From the IMG/VR virus record IMGVR_UViG_3300048091_000086, positions 1-23,145 of that record: DNA of 23,145 nt; one strand, written 5' to 3'. Position numbers and translations under genes: made by a program. The number at the start of each line of letters is the position of its first letter. Positions within the stretch are counted from its first letter, which is position 1. Source of the stretch: a virus. Positions 16,851 through 22,064 of this stretch are shown here, one piece after another. The notes below the pieces were generated by a model. It was not told the origin of the DNA. It saw only the letters and a program-made list of their open reading frames with translations, and ran no database searches.

Positions 16851-17137
16851 AGTTCTTCATGGATCATATGGCATCGCCAGATTGGGCGGTACGACGTCGG
16901 ATTATCATCCTCGTTCTGATCTGGGGTGCCGGGGTGGTGACTTACCTTGCGGTGTGGGGGCGGCCGATCGCGCTAAGCGACACCATCGCAATGAACCTGA
17001 TCTTGCTGATGGGCGGCATCATCGGCTCCTACGTCTTCGGCGCGGTCTGGGAAACGAATGTTGCCCGGAAGTCCAACATCGCCCAGCAGGCGGTAGAGCA
17101 GGGCGATGCTGATACGACCGTCGAGGTGAAACCATGA
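16847..17137 (+). CDS. Holin, two transmembrane segments
   Basis: 96 residues; ATG overlaps the endolysin stop (ATGA). After a short basic N-terminus (WAVRRRI) come two hydrophobic helices, about residues 19-37 (IIILVLIWGAGVVTYLAVW) and 48-66 (MNLILLMGGIIGSYVFGAVW). A charged, Glu/Asp-rich cytoplasmic tail ends V-E-V-K-P. The GSYVFGAVWE motif at the second helix end recurs in small rhizobial phage holins, as far as I recall. Size, topology and place between endolysin and spanins support holin function: inner-membrane pore formation that times lysis. There is no obvious dual-start motif for an antiholin, although M1 and the nearby M5 and M8 give several possible starts. Confidence 0.75.
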   Translation: MKFFMDHMASPDWAVRRRIIILVLIWGAGVVTYLAVWGRPIALSDTIAMNLILLMGGIIGSYVFGAVWETNVARKSNIAQQAVEQGDADTTVEVKP

Positions 17138-17496
17138 TCGCTTTCCTCCTAAGCCCGATCGGCAAGGTTGCTGGCACCGCGCTCCTTGTCGTGGCTGTTT
17201 TCCTCGGCTTCCGCGTCTGGCTCGCCTCGCACGACAAGACCGTGCTGTCCGGATACGTCCTGCTGTCTGAAAAGACCGCAGCGGAAGCGACGGCAAAGGA
17301 AATGGAACGCCAGCGCAACGCGGCGTCTCAGGCTCTGGACGAGCACCGCAAACGCCTCGCCGCGGCGGAAGCTTCCGAGCAGGCCGCCAAGGATACCCTC
17401 GAAACTGAGATCAAAGCCTATGAGCTGCAGCTTAGCGAAAAGAACCGCGCTTGCCTTATCGATGACGCTGATCGTCTCTTCCTGCAACACCACTGA
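17134..17496 (+). CDS. Rz: Inner-membrane spanin (i-spanin, Rz-like)
   Basis: 120 residues; start overlaps the holin stop (ATGA). One N-terminal transmembrane helix (about residues 9-27, VAGTALLVVAVFLGFRVWL) is followed by a long charged coiled coil in the periplasm (about 40-100, rich in Ala/Glu/Lys/Arg). This is the standard Rz layout. The C-terminal part overlaps, in another frame, a small lipoprotein gene (17420-17725) that fits Rz1. Together they would span the periplasm and fuse inner and outer membranes in the last step of lysis. Identification rests on topology, position and the nested partner, since spanins diverge strongly in sequence. Confidence 0.75.
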   Translation: MIAFLLSPIGKVAGTALLVVAVFLGFRVWLASHDKTVLSGYVLLSEKTAAEATAKEMERQRNAASQALDEHRKRLAAAEASEQAAKDTLETEIKAYELQLSEKNRACLIDDADRLFLQHH

Positions 17497-17725
17497 CCGG
17501 CTCAATAAAGCGGCGACGACACAGGGCAAGATACAAGCTGGCATCGCGTTGCCGGCATGGCCCGACGACTGCCGGAAGACAGAGCCTCACGCTCCGGTCG
17601 AGGTTGGCGCAGAGCTGCGTTCCGTGCTTGTTCGGGAACGTAGCGCGCTCGACCGGCAGAACTCGCGTACGGGGCGCTGCGGGGCTTTCTACGACAGCGT
17701 GAAATCCAAGTACGGCGTTCACTGA
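17420..17725 (+). CDS. Rz1: Outer-membrane spanin lipoprotein (o-spanin, Rz1-like)
   Basis: 101 residues, beginning 77 nt inside the Rz-like gene in the +1-shifted frame. ATG 17420 gives a textbook lipoprotein signal: MSCSLAKRTA with basic residues, hydrophobic core LALSMTLIV, and lipobox V-S-S-C with the acylated cysteine at residue 22. ATG 17462 would leave too short a signal. The mature part (about 80 residues) has LPAWPDDC and further charged residues plus two more cysteines (about 56 and 90), which could form disulfides. Family role: outer-membrane half of the spanin complex. It extends well beyond the Rz stop, so the pair is overlapping rather than fully embedded. Confidence 0.72.
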   Translation: MSCSLAKRTALALSMTLIVSSCNTTDRLNKAATTQGKIQAGIALPAWPDDCRKTEPHAPVEVGAELRSVLVRERSALDRQNSRTGRCGAFYDSVKSKYGVH

Positions 17726-17763
17726 AACCATAGCATTGACTACGCATTGAAAGGGCTGGAACG

Positions 17764-18096
17764 TTGAACCCACCGAGCACCGAGATGGAATATGATCTCA
17801 GAACCCGCGTTGTCAGTCTCGAGCACCAATCCACACTGCATTCGCAGAGGATAGGCGAGTTGGAAAAGTGGCAACGCTTAAGTGACATTGCCGATGCTCG
17901 CAAAGACGAGCAGTTCAAGAATATGGACGCTCGGTTCTCGTCGATCGACAAGAAGATCGACGACCTGGGGAAATCCATGGGGGCGAAGACGGATGAGATC
18001 GGCGGCACGCTTAAGTGGGTCAACCGGACAATCCTGACGGGCGTCATCCTCGGGGTAATAGCGTTCCTGATCAAGGGCGGGTTCAATCTGCCCTAA
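17764..18096 (+). CDS. Coiled-coil protein with C-terminal membrane anchor (XhlA-like, lysis-associated)
   Basis: 110 residues from TTG 17764; AAGGG (17751-17755) sits 8 nt upstream. ATG 17785 is an alternative with a poorer site. Residues about 10-85 are charged and helical with heptad-like spacing (LEHQSTLHSQRIGELEKW; FSSIDKKIDDLGKSM). Residues about 88-106 form a single transmembrane helix (TILTGVILGVIAFLIKGG). This resembles XhlA-type small membrane proteins near lysis genes, or an accessory holin. It is the last rightward gene of the lysis block, 38 nt after the Rz1 stop. The exact function is unknown; the XhlA comparison is by architecture only. Confidence 0.6.
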   Translation: MNPPSTEMEYDLRTRVVSLEHQSTLHSQRIGELEKWQRLSDIADARKDEQFKNMDARFSSIDKKIDDLGKSMGAKTDEIGGTLKWVNRTILTGVILGVIAFLIKGGFNLP

Positions 18097-18147
18097 GCTC
18101 TCCTTTGTCACCAAACGTACAGATTAGAAGAATCTCATAAAAGCATC

Positions 18148-18183
18148 TTGACTGGCCGGATTTAATCATCACCTGATTCGGCC
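18148..18183 (+). promoter_or_regulatory. Candidate promoter/hairpin ahead of the DUF982 gene
   Basis: TTGACT (18148-18153) is a good -35-like element, preceded by C as in the rhizobial CTTGAC consensus. The matching -10 (CCTGAT, 18172-18177) is weak. The stem GGCCGGAT (18154-18161) can pair with ATTCGGCC (18176-18183), 8 bp with one G-U and a 14-nt loop. Its right arm abuts the Shine-Dalgarno GGAGG (18184-18188). It could be an operator or a 5' UTR hairpin that tunes translation. Confidence 0.35.
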
Positions 18184-18194
18184 GGAGGTGGCGC

Positions 18195-18542
18195 ATGTCC
18201 GAATATATAGGTGAACATATCCCCATCAGAGACTGCATCGTATGCGTTGAGAAGCGCAAAGGTGTCACCATGCGCCGGCACTGCACTCTTAGCGACCTTG
18301 CTTATAGCCTGCTCTACCGCTGGCCCGATGACCATCGCGGCAAGGAATGGCTGCTGGCGCAAACGATGTGCCTTGAGGCAATGGAAGGGCTAAGAGATCC
18401 TGAACAGGCGAGGGCGTCCTTTGTAGCAGCGGCCATCGCTGCAGAGATGCTGATGGTCAGGGAAGAGTATGTCCAGCAGCGACCCGCAAAGCGTCCGGCG
18501 AAGGGAAAGCGCGGGCAACGGTCGCTAGATACCGGGCCTTAA
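18195..18542 (+). CDS. DUF982-family-like small protein
   Basis: 115 residues; strong GGAGG 6 nt before ATG. The core matches my recollection of the DUF982 family: IPIRDCIVCVEKRKG, a short helix TLSDLAYSLLYRWP (family: EAAxxLxxxWP), then AQTMCLEAMEGLRDPEQARASF and an A-A-I-A-A-E-M-L helix (family: A..aC..aL.g...eeAR.aF..Aa.eA). The C-terminus is a Lys/Arg-rich tail beyond the domain. DUF982 proteins are abundant in rhizobia and on their mobile elements; their function is not established. The 3' end overlaps a convergent reverse gene by 18 nt. It probably has its own promoter, because a 98-nt gap separates it from the lysis genes. Confidence 0.6.
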   Translation: MSEYIGEHIPIRDCIVCVEKRKGVTMRRHCTLSDLAYSLLYRWPDDHRGKEWLLAQTMCLEAMEGLRDPEQARASFVAAAIAAEMLMVREEYVQQRPAKRPAKGKRGQRSLDTGP

Positions 18543-18803
18543 CCCTGCGAGCAGCCTGTCGTAATACTCCTCGACCATCCGAGAGGCTTCCCGAGCCGTC
18601 GCGACATAGCCGGTATTCGGTGCCACCCGTCGCTTGACATTCGGTCCCCCATTGCCGGACCAATGCCATCGCCCATTCATCGGGCCTGATTCCTCAAGCC
18701 TGATCCGGCCGACGGGCGTTTCCCCATCCCATGCCGCAAAGTCCTGATGGCCTTCTCCGGGCCACGTCTCACGCCACCGATACTTAGGTTTATATTCTTC
18801 CAT
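18525..18803 (-). CDS. Hypothetical small protein, 92 aa
   Basis: 92 residues, beginning MEEYKPKYRWRETWPGEG. It is rich in Trp, Gly and Arg, with a short strand pattern (VGRIRLEE, RWHWSG) and a C-terminal helix (TAREASRMVEEYYDRLLAGL). No family recognised; the composition suggests a small compact fold like other phage accessory proteins. No strong Shine-Dalgarno is visible. It lies 59 nt downstream of the HNH/integrase-N gene on the same strand and may be co-transcribed with it, or use a promoter overlapping the perfect dyad at 18828-18847. Convergent overlap with the DUF982 gene. Confidence 0.5.
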   Translation of the reverse strand: MEEYKPKYRWRETWPGEGHQDFAAWDGETPVGRIRLEESGPMNGRWHWSGNGGPNVKRRVAPNTGYVATAREASRMVEEYYDRLLAGLRPGI

Positions 18804-18827
18804 CTGCTAATTTTGACCGTGAACAGA

Positions 18828-18847
18828 TCGTGTCCAAAGTGACACGA
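18828..18847. repeat. Perfect inverted repeat containing CGTGTC
   Basis: TCGTGTC (18828-18834) and GACACGA (18841-18847) form a perfect 7-bp inverted repeat with a 6-nt centre. It sits in the 59-nt gap between two reverse-strand genes. It shares the CGTGTC core of the repeats beside the attachment site, so it may be a distant pair of integrase arm sites or an operator for the 92-aa gene. Confidence 0.5.
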
Positions 18848-18862
18848 CTATATTGGTCGCAA

Positions 18863-19483
18863 TCACCAATCTGTCGATACCAGCAACTTTCCATCCGCTG
18901 ATGACAAATCCGGAAAGCCCCTTCGGTCGTGTCCTGCTACTGCCTTGCAGACGGCGATGTAGTGATCCAGCCCCCACTCATTGATTCCGATATTCACGCC
19001 ATGAAGCACGAACCGGACATTCCCAGGCACATACCCTTTCGCGTTGTCGATCCTGTCTAGGCTCGGGCGCTGTGGGTGCTTGAAATACTTCTTGGTGCCT
19101 CGGGGCTGCGGATCGTAGTTGAACTCGATGCCGCTTATCTCGCACTTGTCGGAGCTCTTTCGCAGCTCTTCATGGATCCACTCTTCCGTGATGGCGAAGT
19201 CCTTCCCGATCTCCCGGGCTCTCTTCCTATACATCTTGAATAGCTGCTCCGCGATGTTCCGCCTTTTCCTCTGGCGCTCAGTCTGGACATCTCGTCCACG
19301 GCGCAGCTCGTCCGTCAGTTCCCGGCACCTTGCCGCGATCTCATCGTCGGAAAGCCCATCTGGCAGCCGCAGACGGAAAGCCTCTCCTCCAAATTGACGT
19401 GACGCCCTTCGAGGGTTCCAGTAGTGTGCTACACTGCCATCGCCATTGGTCCTAAATTGATAGCCAGGGCGGTCTCTTCTCAT
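18863..19483 (-). CDS. HNH-type nuclease fused to an integrase-like N-terminal domain
   Basis: 206 residues from ATG 19483 (GGAG 6 nt upstream; ATG 19489 has no spacing). Residues 1-60 align without gaps to the first 60 residues of the phage integrase (28 identical, including DRPGY, N-x-D-G, HYW-x-P-x-RA, L-x-DD-x-IA). That part of tyrosine recombinases usually binds arm-type sites. Residues about 66-95 are a basic helix. Residues about 113-180 match an HNH-like nuclease group: CEISGIEF, PSLDRIDNAKGYVPGNVRFV (141-160), then VNIGINEW. It sits across the attachment core from the integrase, same strand. Possibilities include a homing-type or att-associated endonuclease; the role is unproven. Start-region alignment supports both chosen starts. 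Confidence 0.72.
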   Translation of the reverse strand: MRRDRPGYQFRTNGDGSVAHYWNPRRASRQFGGEAFRLRLPDGLSDDEIAARCRELTDELRRGRDVQTERQRKRRNIAEQLFKMYRKRAREIGKDFAITEEWIHEELRKSSDKCEISGIEFNYDPQPRGTKKYFKHPQRPSLDRIDNAKGYVPGNVRFVLHGVNIGINEWGLDHYIAVCKAVAGHDRRGFPDLSSADGKLLVSTDW

Positions 19484-19492
19484 GCGCATCTC

Positions 19493-19529
19493 CGTGTCAG
19501 TTCCCGAGTGGGACTATACCACCCGGGAA
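19493..19529 (-). promoter_or_regulatory. Promoter/operator candidate of the HNH-integrase-N gene, with a CGTGTCA site
   Basis: TTCCCGAGTGG (19501-19511) and CCACCCGGGAA (19519-19529) form an 11-bp inverted repeat with one mismatch around a 7-nt centre. Read on the reverse strand the centre contains TATAGT, a good -10 box, 30 nt before ATG 19483. No convincing -35 is seen. A CGTGTCA copy (19493-19499, plus strand) adjoins it. A dimeric repressor or the integrase itself could bind here. Confidence 0.45.
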
Positions 19530-19573
19530 AAGTTTTGAGAGGAACGGCACGCTGATTTTACTAAGGTTTTTGA

Positions 19574-19621
19574 CAGTCTTCCAAGCTGAATACGCGGGTT
19601 CGATTCCCGCTACCCGCTCCA
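19574..19621. other. attP: Attachment core (attP-like): 3' half of tRNA-Gly(TCC)
   Basis: The sequence is the 3' part of a tRNA-Gly. It contains most of the anticodon stem-loop with anticodon TCC (loop CTTCCAA at 19578-19584), the variable region, the T-arm GCGGG-TTCGATT-CCCGC (19594-19610), the 3' acceptor strand TACCCGC and a genomically encoded CCA (19619-19621). The 5' half of the tRNA is absent: the bases upstream do not form a D-arm or pair with the acceptor. Such fragments are what phages carry so that integration restores the host tRNA gene. The integrase gene starts the next block and CGTGTCA repeats lie beside it. It could be attP of a free phage, attR of a prophage, or a tandem-prophage junction. 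Confidence 0.82.
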
Positions 19622-19647
19622 AGATTTTCAACCACTTAGCAATACCG

Positions 19648-19677
19648 CGTGTCACTCCGTGTCACGCCGTGTCAGAG
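19648..19677 (+). repeat. Three CGTGTCA direct repeats, 10-bp spacing (arm-type integrase sites)
   Basis: CGTGTCA occurs at 19648, 19658 and 19668, exactly one helical turn apart, in the 50 bp between the tRNA-Gly core and the integrase stop. The third copy overlaps the stop codon (19672-19674). A fourth copy is at 19493, on the other side of the core. Spacing and position are typical of arm-type binding sites for the N-terminal domain of a tyrosine integrase. Confidence 0.7.
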
Positions 19678-20814
19678 ACGGTTTTTCGCTCTGGCCTCGG
19701 CTACCTTCCGGCTTGCTTCCAACCCATCGCCACGGCTGTAGCGCCGCGTCGTCTTCGTCGTTGTGTGGGTTGCCAGATCTCGAGCTGCTTCAAGCGAGCC
19801 CGTTGCTTCCACCGTCTCCGAAACCGCTCCGGCCCGCGAATCCATAGACCAGACGTCTTTCGACACGCCGGCCGCATCGCGCACCTTCTTGAATTTTTCG
19901 GTGTAGCGGTTCTCCCAGTAGGGTTTTCCGTAGTCTTCATCGATGACCACAGGCCCGATATCCGGGATCCGGTAGGCCTTCAGCGCTTCCTCAACGAGAG
20001 GATAGCCCTTCAGATCGCGTGCTACCGCGGCACCGGTCTTGCTCGTCTTGAGCGTCAGGATCATGTCTTTCGAGATGTCCTTGGCCATTAAGCCCGTCCA
20101 GCGGAACTCTCCACCTTCAGGCGGCGGCGCCCATTCCCCGATCACGTCGATCCGGCGCAGAGCCGTTTCGAACTTCACGGCTTCCACAAAGCCGATCGAG
20201 GGGCATTTCAGTTCCGCACTTTTCTTCACGATTGCCAAGCACTGCTCATAGGTCATCGCGACCGTGCGGCTCTTCGGCTGCTCGAAACGCATGTCGGAGA
20301 GGATCTCTCGGGCCTGAGAGCATCCAGGAAGCCGTTCACCCGCTCCATAGCTGATGATGAGCCGGAGGAGCTTAACCGCGCCTGACGCCCGTCTATGGCC
20401 TTTCTTGCGCCAGTTGGTGAACCATTCCCGGAAGTCGGATGCTCTGAGAGCATCGATACGCCTCTTTCCGACGTTCTTTTCCAGCACGCGAAGGCTTGGC
20501 TCATAGTCCCGGATGCGGGTCGAGTGCTTCACGCCGTGCAGTGTGCTCGTCTTGTCATGGCGATAGAGCTTGATCAGAGACTTGATGGTGCCATCAAATT
20601 CAATCGGGGTTTCCCGATCGATGAGCTCGGCCTTCAGAGCCTCGGTGCGCTTCTTGCATTCCTCGGCAATCTGGTCGTCTGTCAGGTCATCAGCGAGCCT
20701 GACAATCGAGAGGGCGGCAGGTGACCCCTTTACCGCCCTCTTCGGATCCCAGTAGTGGACGCGGGTGCCGTCCTTGTTATCCCGGTACTTATACCCGGGC
20801 CTATCAGTCCTCAT
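19672..20814 (-). CDS. int: Tyrosine-type site-specific integrase
   Basis: 380 residues from ATG 20814 (upstream AAGGAA; ATG 20832 in frame is possible). Residues 1-60 are an arm-binding-like N-terminal domain shared with the HNH protein across the attachment site. Residues about 70-180 form the core-binding SAM-like domain (IKSLIKLYRHDK ... RALRASDF-type helices). The catalytic domain has Arg220 (ETALRRIDV), Lys256 or Lys259 (TLKTSKT), Arg327 (W-S-M-D-S-R-A-G), His350 (ATHTTT) and nucleophile Tyr359 (RRYSRG). Box II reads M-D-S-R, lacking the usual first His. It acts on the tRNA-Gly att core just downstream. The gene is the last of a leftward early operon; its start overlaps the small gene before it by 11 nt. 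Confidence 0.88.
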   Translation of the reverse strand: MRTDRPGYKYRDNKDGTRVHYWDPKRAVKGSPAALSIVRLADDLTDDQIAEECKKRTEALKAELIDRETPIEFDGTIKSLIKLYRHDKTSTLHGVKHSTRIRDYEPSLRVLEKNVGKRRIDALRASDFREWFTNWRKKGHRRASGAVKLLRLIISYGAGERLPGCSQAREILSDMRFEQPKSRTVAMTYEQCLAIVKKSAELKCPSIGFVEAVKFETALRRIDVIGEWAPPPEGGEFRWTGLMAKDISKDMILTLKTSKTGAAVARDLKGYPLVEEALKAYRIPDIGPVVIDEDYGKPYWENRYTEKFKKVRDAAGVSKDVWSMDSRAGAVSETVEATGSLEAARDLATHTTTKTTRRYSRGDGLEASRKVAEARAKNRL

Positions 20815-21022
20815 CCCAGTCTTCCTTTCCATCAGGGGCAAGATTGCCCGATGGAACCTTGCCGCCGCCTCCGGTGGTCGTGTCAAGCAATTCCGGCTTG
20901 GGGATTCCGGGGATAGCGGTAACAACCAGCGTTTTAATATCGATCGTCACGGCCATGCCTTCGCTCTTGGCGGCGCGGAAGATCCGTTCCATGTCTGCCT
21001 GGCGGAAAGCTGCTCTGGTCAT
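20804..21022 (-). CDS. Small protein immediately before the integrase; excisionase candidate
   Basis: 72 residues; start overlaps the preceding HNH gene (ATGA) and its end overlaps the integrase start by 11 nt. The N-terminus (FRQADMERIFRAAKSEGMAV) followed by a strand (TIDIKTLVVTAIP) resembles a small helix-strand family common in rhizobial phages, whose members start with a TF-x-Q-AD-x-x-R-A-x-KAA pattern. The C-terminus is Gly/Asp-rich and probably disordered. Being coupled to int is what one expects of a recombination directionality factor, but no winged-helix or AlpA motif is clear. The functional call is therefore only a hypothesis from position. Confidence 0.55.
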   Translation of the reverse strand: MTRAAFRQADMERIFRAAKSEGMAVTIDIKTLVVTAIPGIPKPELLDTTTGGGGKVPSGNLAPDGKEDWDED

Positions 21023-21399
21023 CGGCTCACAATCTCCCCAGTTCTGGTGTCGACGATGTCGCCGTTCATCTTCTTTTTGAACCGTTTCTGGAATCCGCCA
21101 GACTTCGACTTGACGCCGAGATGCTTCAACCGGTTGGCGTTGACCTTCGCGCGCACGGTCGCCTCGGTCTTGGTCTTTCCCTTGTGAGCGTCAGACAAGA
21201 CAGCCTGGAGATTGCTCTCCCGGTTCTCGCCTCCGAGCCAAAGAGGCGTGATGTGATCGAACTCGATCTTGTCACCGGGGCGGAACTCATGGCCGGTCAA
21301 CGCGCACCGATCTCCTTGCTTGCGCAGGATTCGGTCCTTGCATGCGTCAGTCGGCATGCTGTCGTCGGTGCGGCCGCGCCATTCTTCAACCGTTCGCAT
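21019..21399 (-). CDS. HNH endonuclease (classic DHI...GG-N type)
   Basis: 126 residues from ATG 21399, which lies inside the end of the preceding gene with GGAGG 9 nt upstream. Motif order: an N-terminal EEWRGRTDD segment, Cys32 (GDRCALTGHEF), then FDHITPLWLGGENRESNLQ with His49 and Asn63, and His72-Lys73 (DAHKGKT). This is the standard HNH signature. The C-terminus is very basic (FQKRFKKK), suited to DNA binding. The paired cysteines of a full zinc site are missing. Very similar small HNH proteins recur in early operons of rhizobial phages; roles may include DNA processing or packaging support. Its stop overlaps the next gene (ATGA). Confidence 0.8.
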   Translation of the reverse strand: MRTVEEWRGRTDDSMPTDACKDRILRKQGDRCALTGHEFRPGDKIEFDHITPLWLGGENRESNLQAVLSDAHKGKTKTEATVRAKVNANRLKHLGVKSKSGGFQKRFKKKMNGDIVDTRTGEIVSR

Positions 21400-21748
21400 T
21401 GAGGAAGTCCTCCATGTCGATCTGAGGAGCCTTGCGGCGGCGTGTGACAGCGGCATTGGCCGCGTGGTGCTTGGCATCCCATTTCAGGTGGCAACGCTGG
21501 CAAAGTGCTCGGCAGCGCTCGGGATCGGCATGGCTTTCGTCATGATCCATGTGAGCAATGGTCAAAACGACCTTGCTGCCGGTCTCTGGATGGATGCCGC
21601 GGTTCTCGGCTCGGCAGTCCGGATGCTGCGGCGTACCTTCGCAGGCATTCCCGGCGCGATCGAGGATGGACTGACGAAACGCCTTCCATTCCTTCGAATG
21701 CGTTCCGCCACCTGGATAGAGCTTCATACGGTCAGCGCGGATCGGCAT
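21386..21748 (-). CDS. HNH-like endonuclease with Cys4-type zinc site
   Basis: 120 residues from ATG 21748; AGGAGG lies just upstream and the start is inside the end of the previous gene (17-nt overlap). Motifs: KEWKAFRQSILDRAGNAC with Cys36, Cys45 (HPDC), TIAHMDHDESHADPERC with His66 and His69, and ALCQRCHLKWDAKH with Cys83, Cys86 and His87. The two Cys pairs and the central His residues fit a zinc-stabilised HNH fold. The N-terminal MKLYPGGGTHSKEW segment is typical of phage HNH proteins. It directly precedes a second, different HNH gene, so the operon encodes two nuclease types in tandem. Confidence 0.72.
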   Translation of the reverse strand: MPIRADRMKLYPGGGTHSKEWKAFRQSILDRAGNACEGTPQHPDCRAENRGIHPETGSKVVLTIAHMDHDESHADPERCRALCQRCHLKWDAKHHAANAAVTRRRKAPQIDMEDFLNANG

Positions 21749-22064
21749 CGGCCACCTCCTGAACGTCGAGGGGATGGGAGATGAGCGTCTGAGTTTCGCC
21801 AGGTTTGACAAACCGCACATATTGGGCGTCGGCGCCGACCCAGTGAGCCTGTTTCCCGCTGACCAGAATCGGACGCCCGTACCCTGTTGGATCTTCCCCG
21901 CGCTTGATGCTGCTGATCGTCATGAACTCCTTGAACGAGCAATGACGATAGGAGCAGTAGGCGTGCCAGGCTTTAACCCGAGCCGCAGCCGGAGAGTGCG
22001 CGTCGTACGGATGCGCCGGGAAGCCGGTCACGCTCACGAGGTAGCGCTTGAGGAGGAAACTCAT
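21732..22064 (-). CDS. Conserved-looking hypothetical early protein, 110 aa
   Basis: 110 residues; GGAGG 7-8 nt before ATG, start overlapping the preceding gene (ATGA). It starts MSFLLKRYLVSVTGFPAHP and contains YDAHSPAAARVKAWHAY, a helix that in related rhizobial phage proteins (by memory) has the form PYDAxSPxxARxxA. The later part carries strands around ILVSGKQAHWVGADAQYVRFV and ends acidic (DVQEVADADPR). Two Cys/His pairs (YCSYRHCSF) might bind metal. Function unknown. Gene order (before the HNH pair) and tight overlap imply co-expression in the early leftward operon. Confidence 0.62.
   Translation of the reverse strand: MSFLLKRYLVSVTGFPAHPYDAHSPAAARVKAWHAYCSYRHCSFKEFMTISSIKRGEDPTGYGRPILVSGKQAHWVGADAQYVRFVKPGETQTLISHPLDVQEVADADPR

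Noticed and set aside
19561-19621. A complete functional tRNA-Gly gene
   Set aside because: Bases upstream of the anticodon stem contain no D-arm and no 5' acceptor strand complementary to TACCCGC; only the 3' half is present.
19648-19677. CRISPR-like array
   Set aside because: Repeats are 7 bp with 3-bp gaps, far too short; phasing at 10 bp and position next to the att core indicate protein-binding sites.
19570-20091. Forward open frame of 173 codons over the att core and the integrase 3' end
   Set aside because: It starts inside the tRNA fragment and is antisense to the integrase catalytic domain; no ribosome site.
21505-21784. Forward-strand frames opposite the HNH genes
   Set aside because: Antisense to genes with intact HNH motifs and coupled starts; no independent support.
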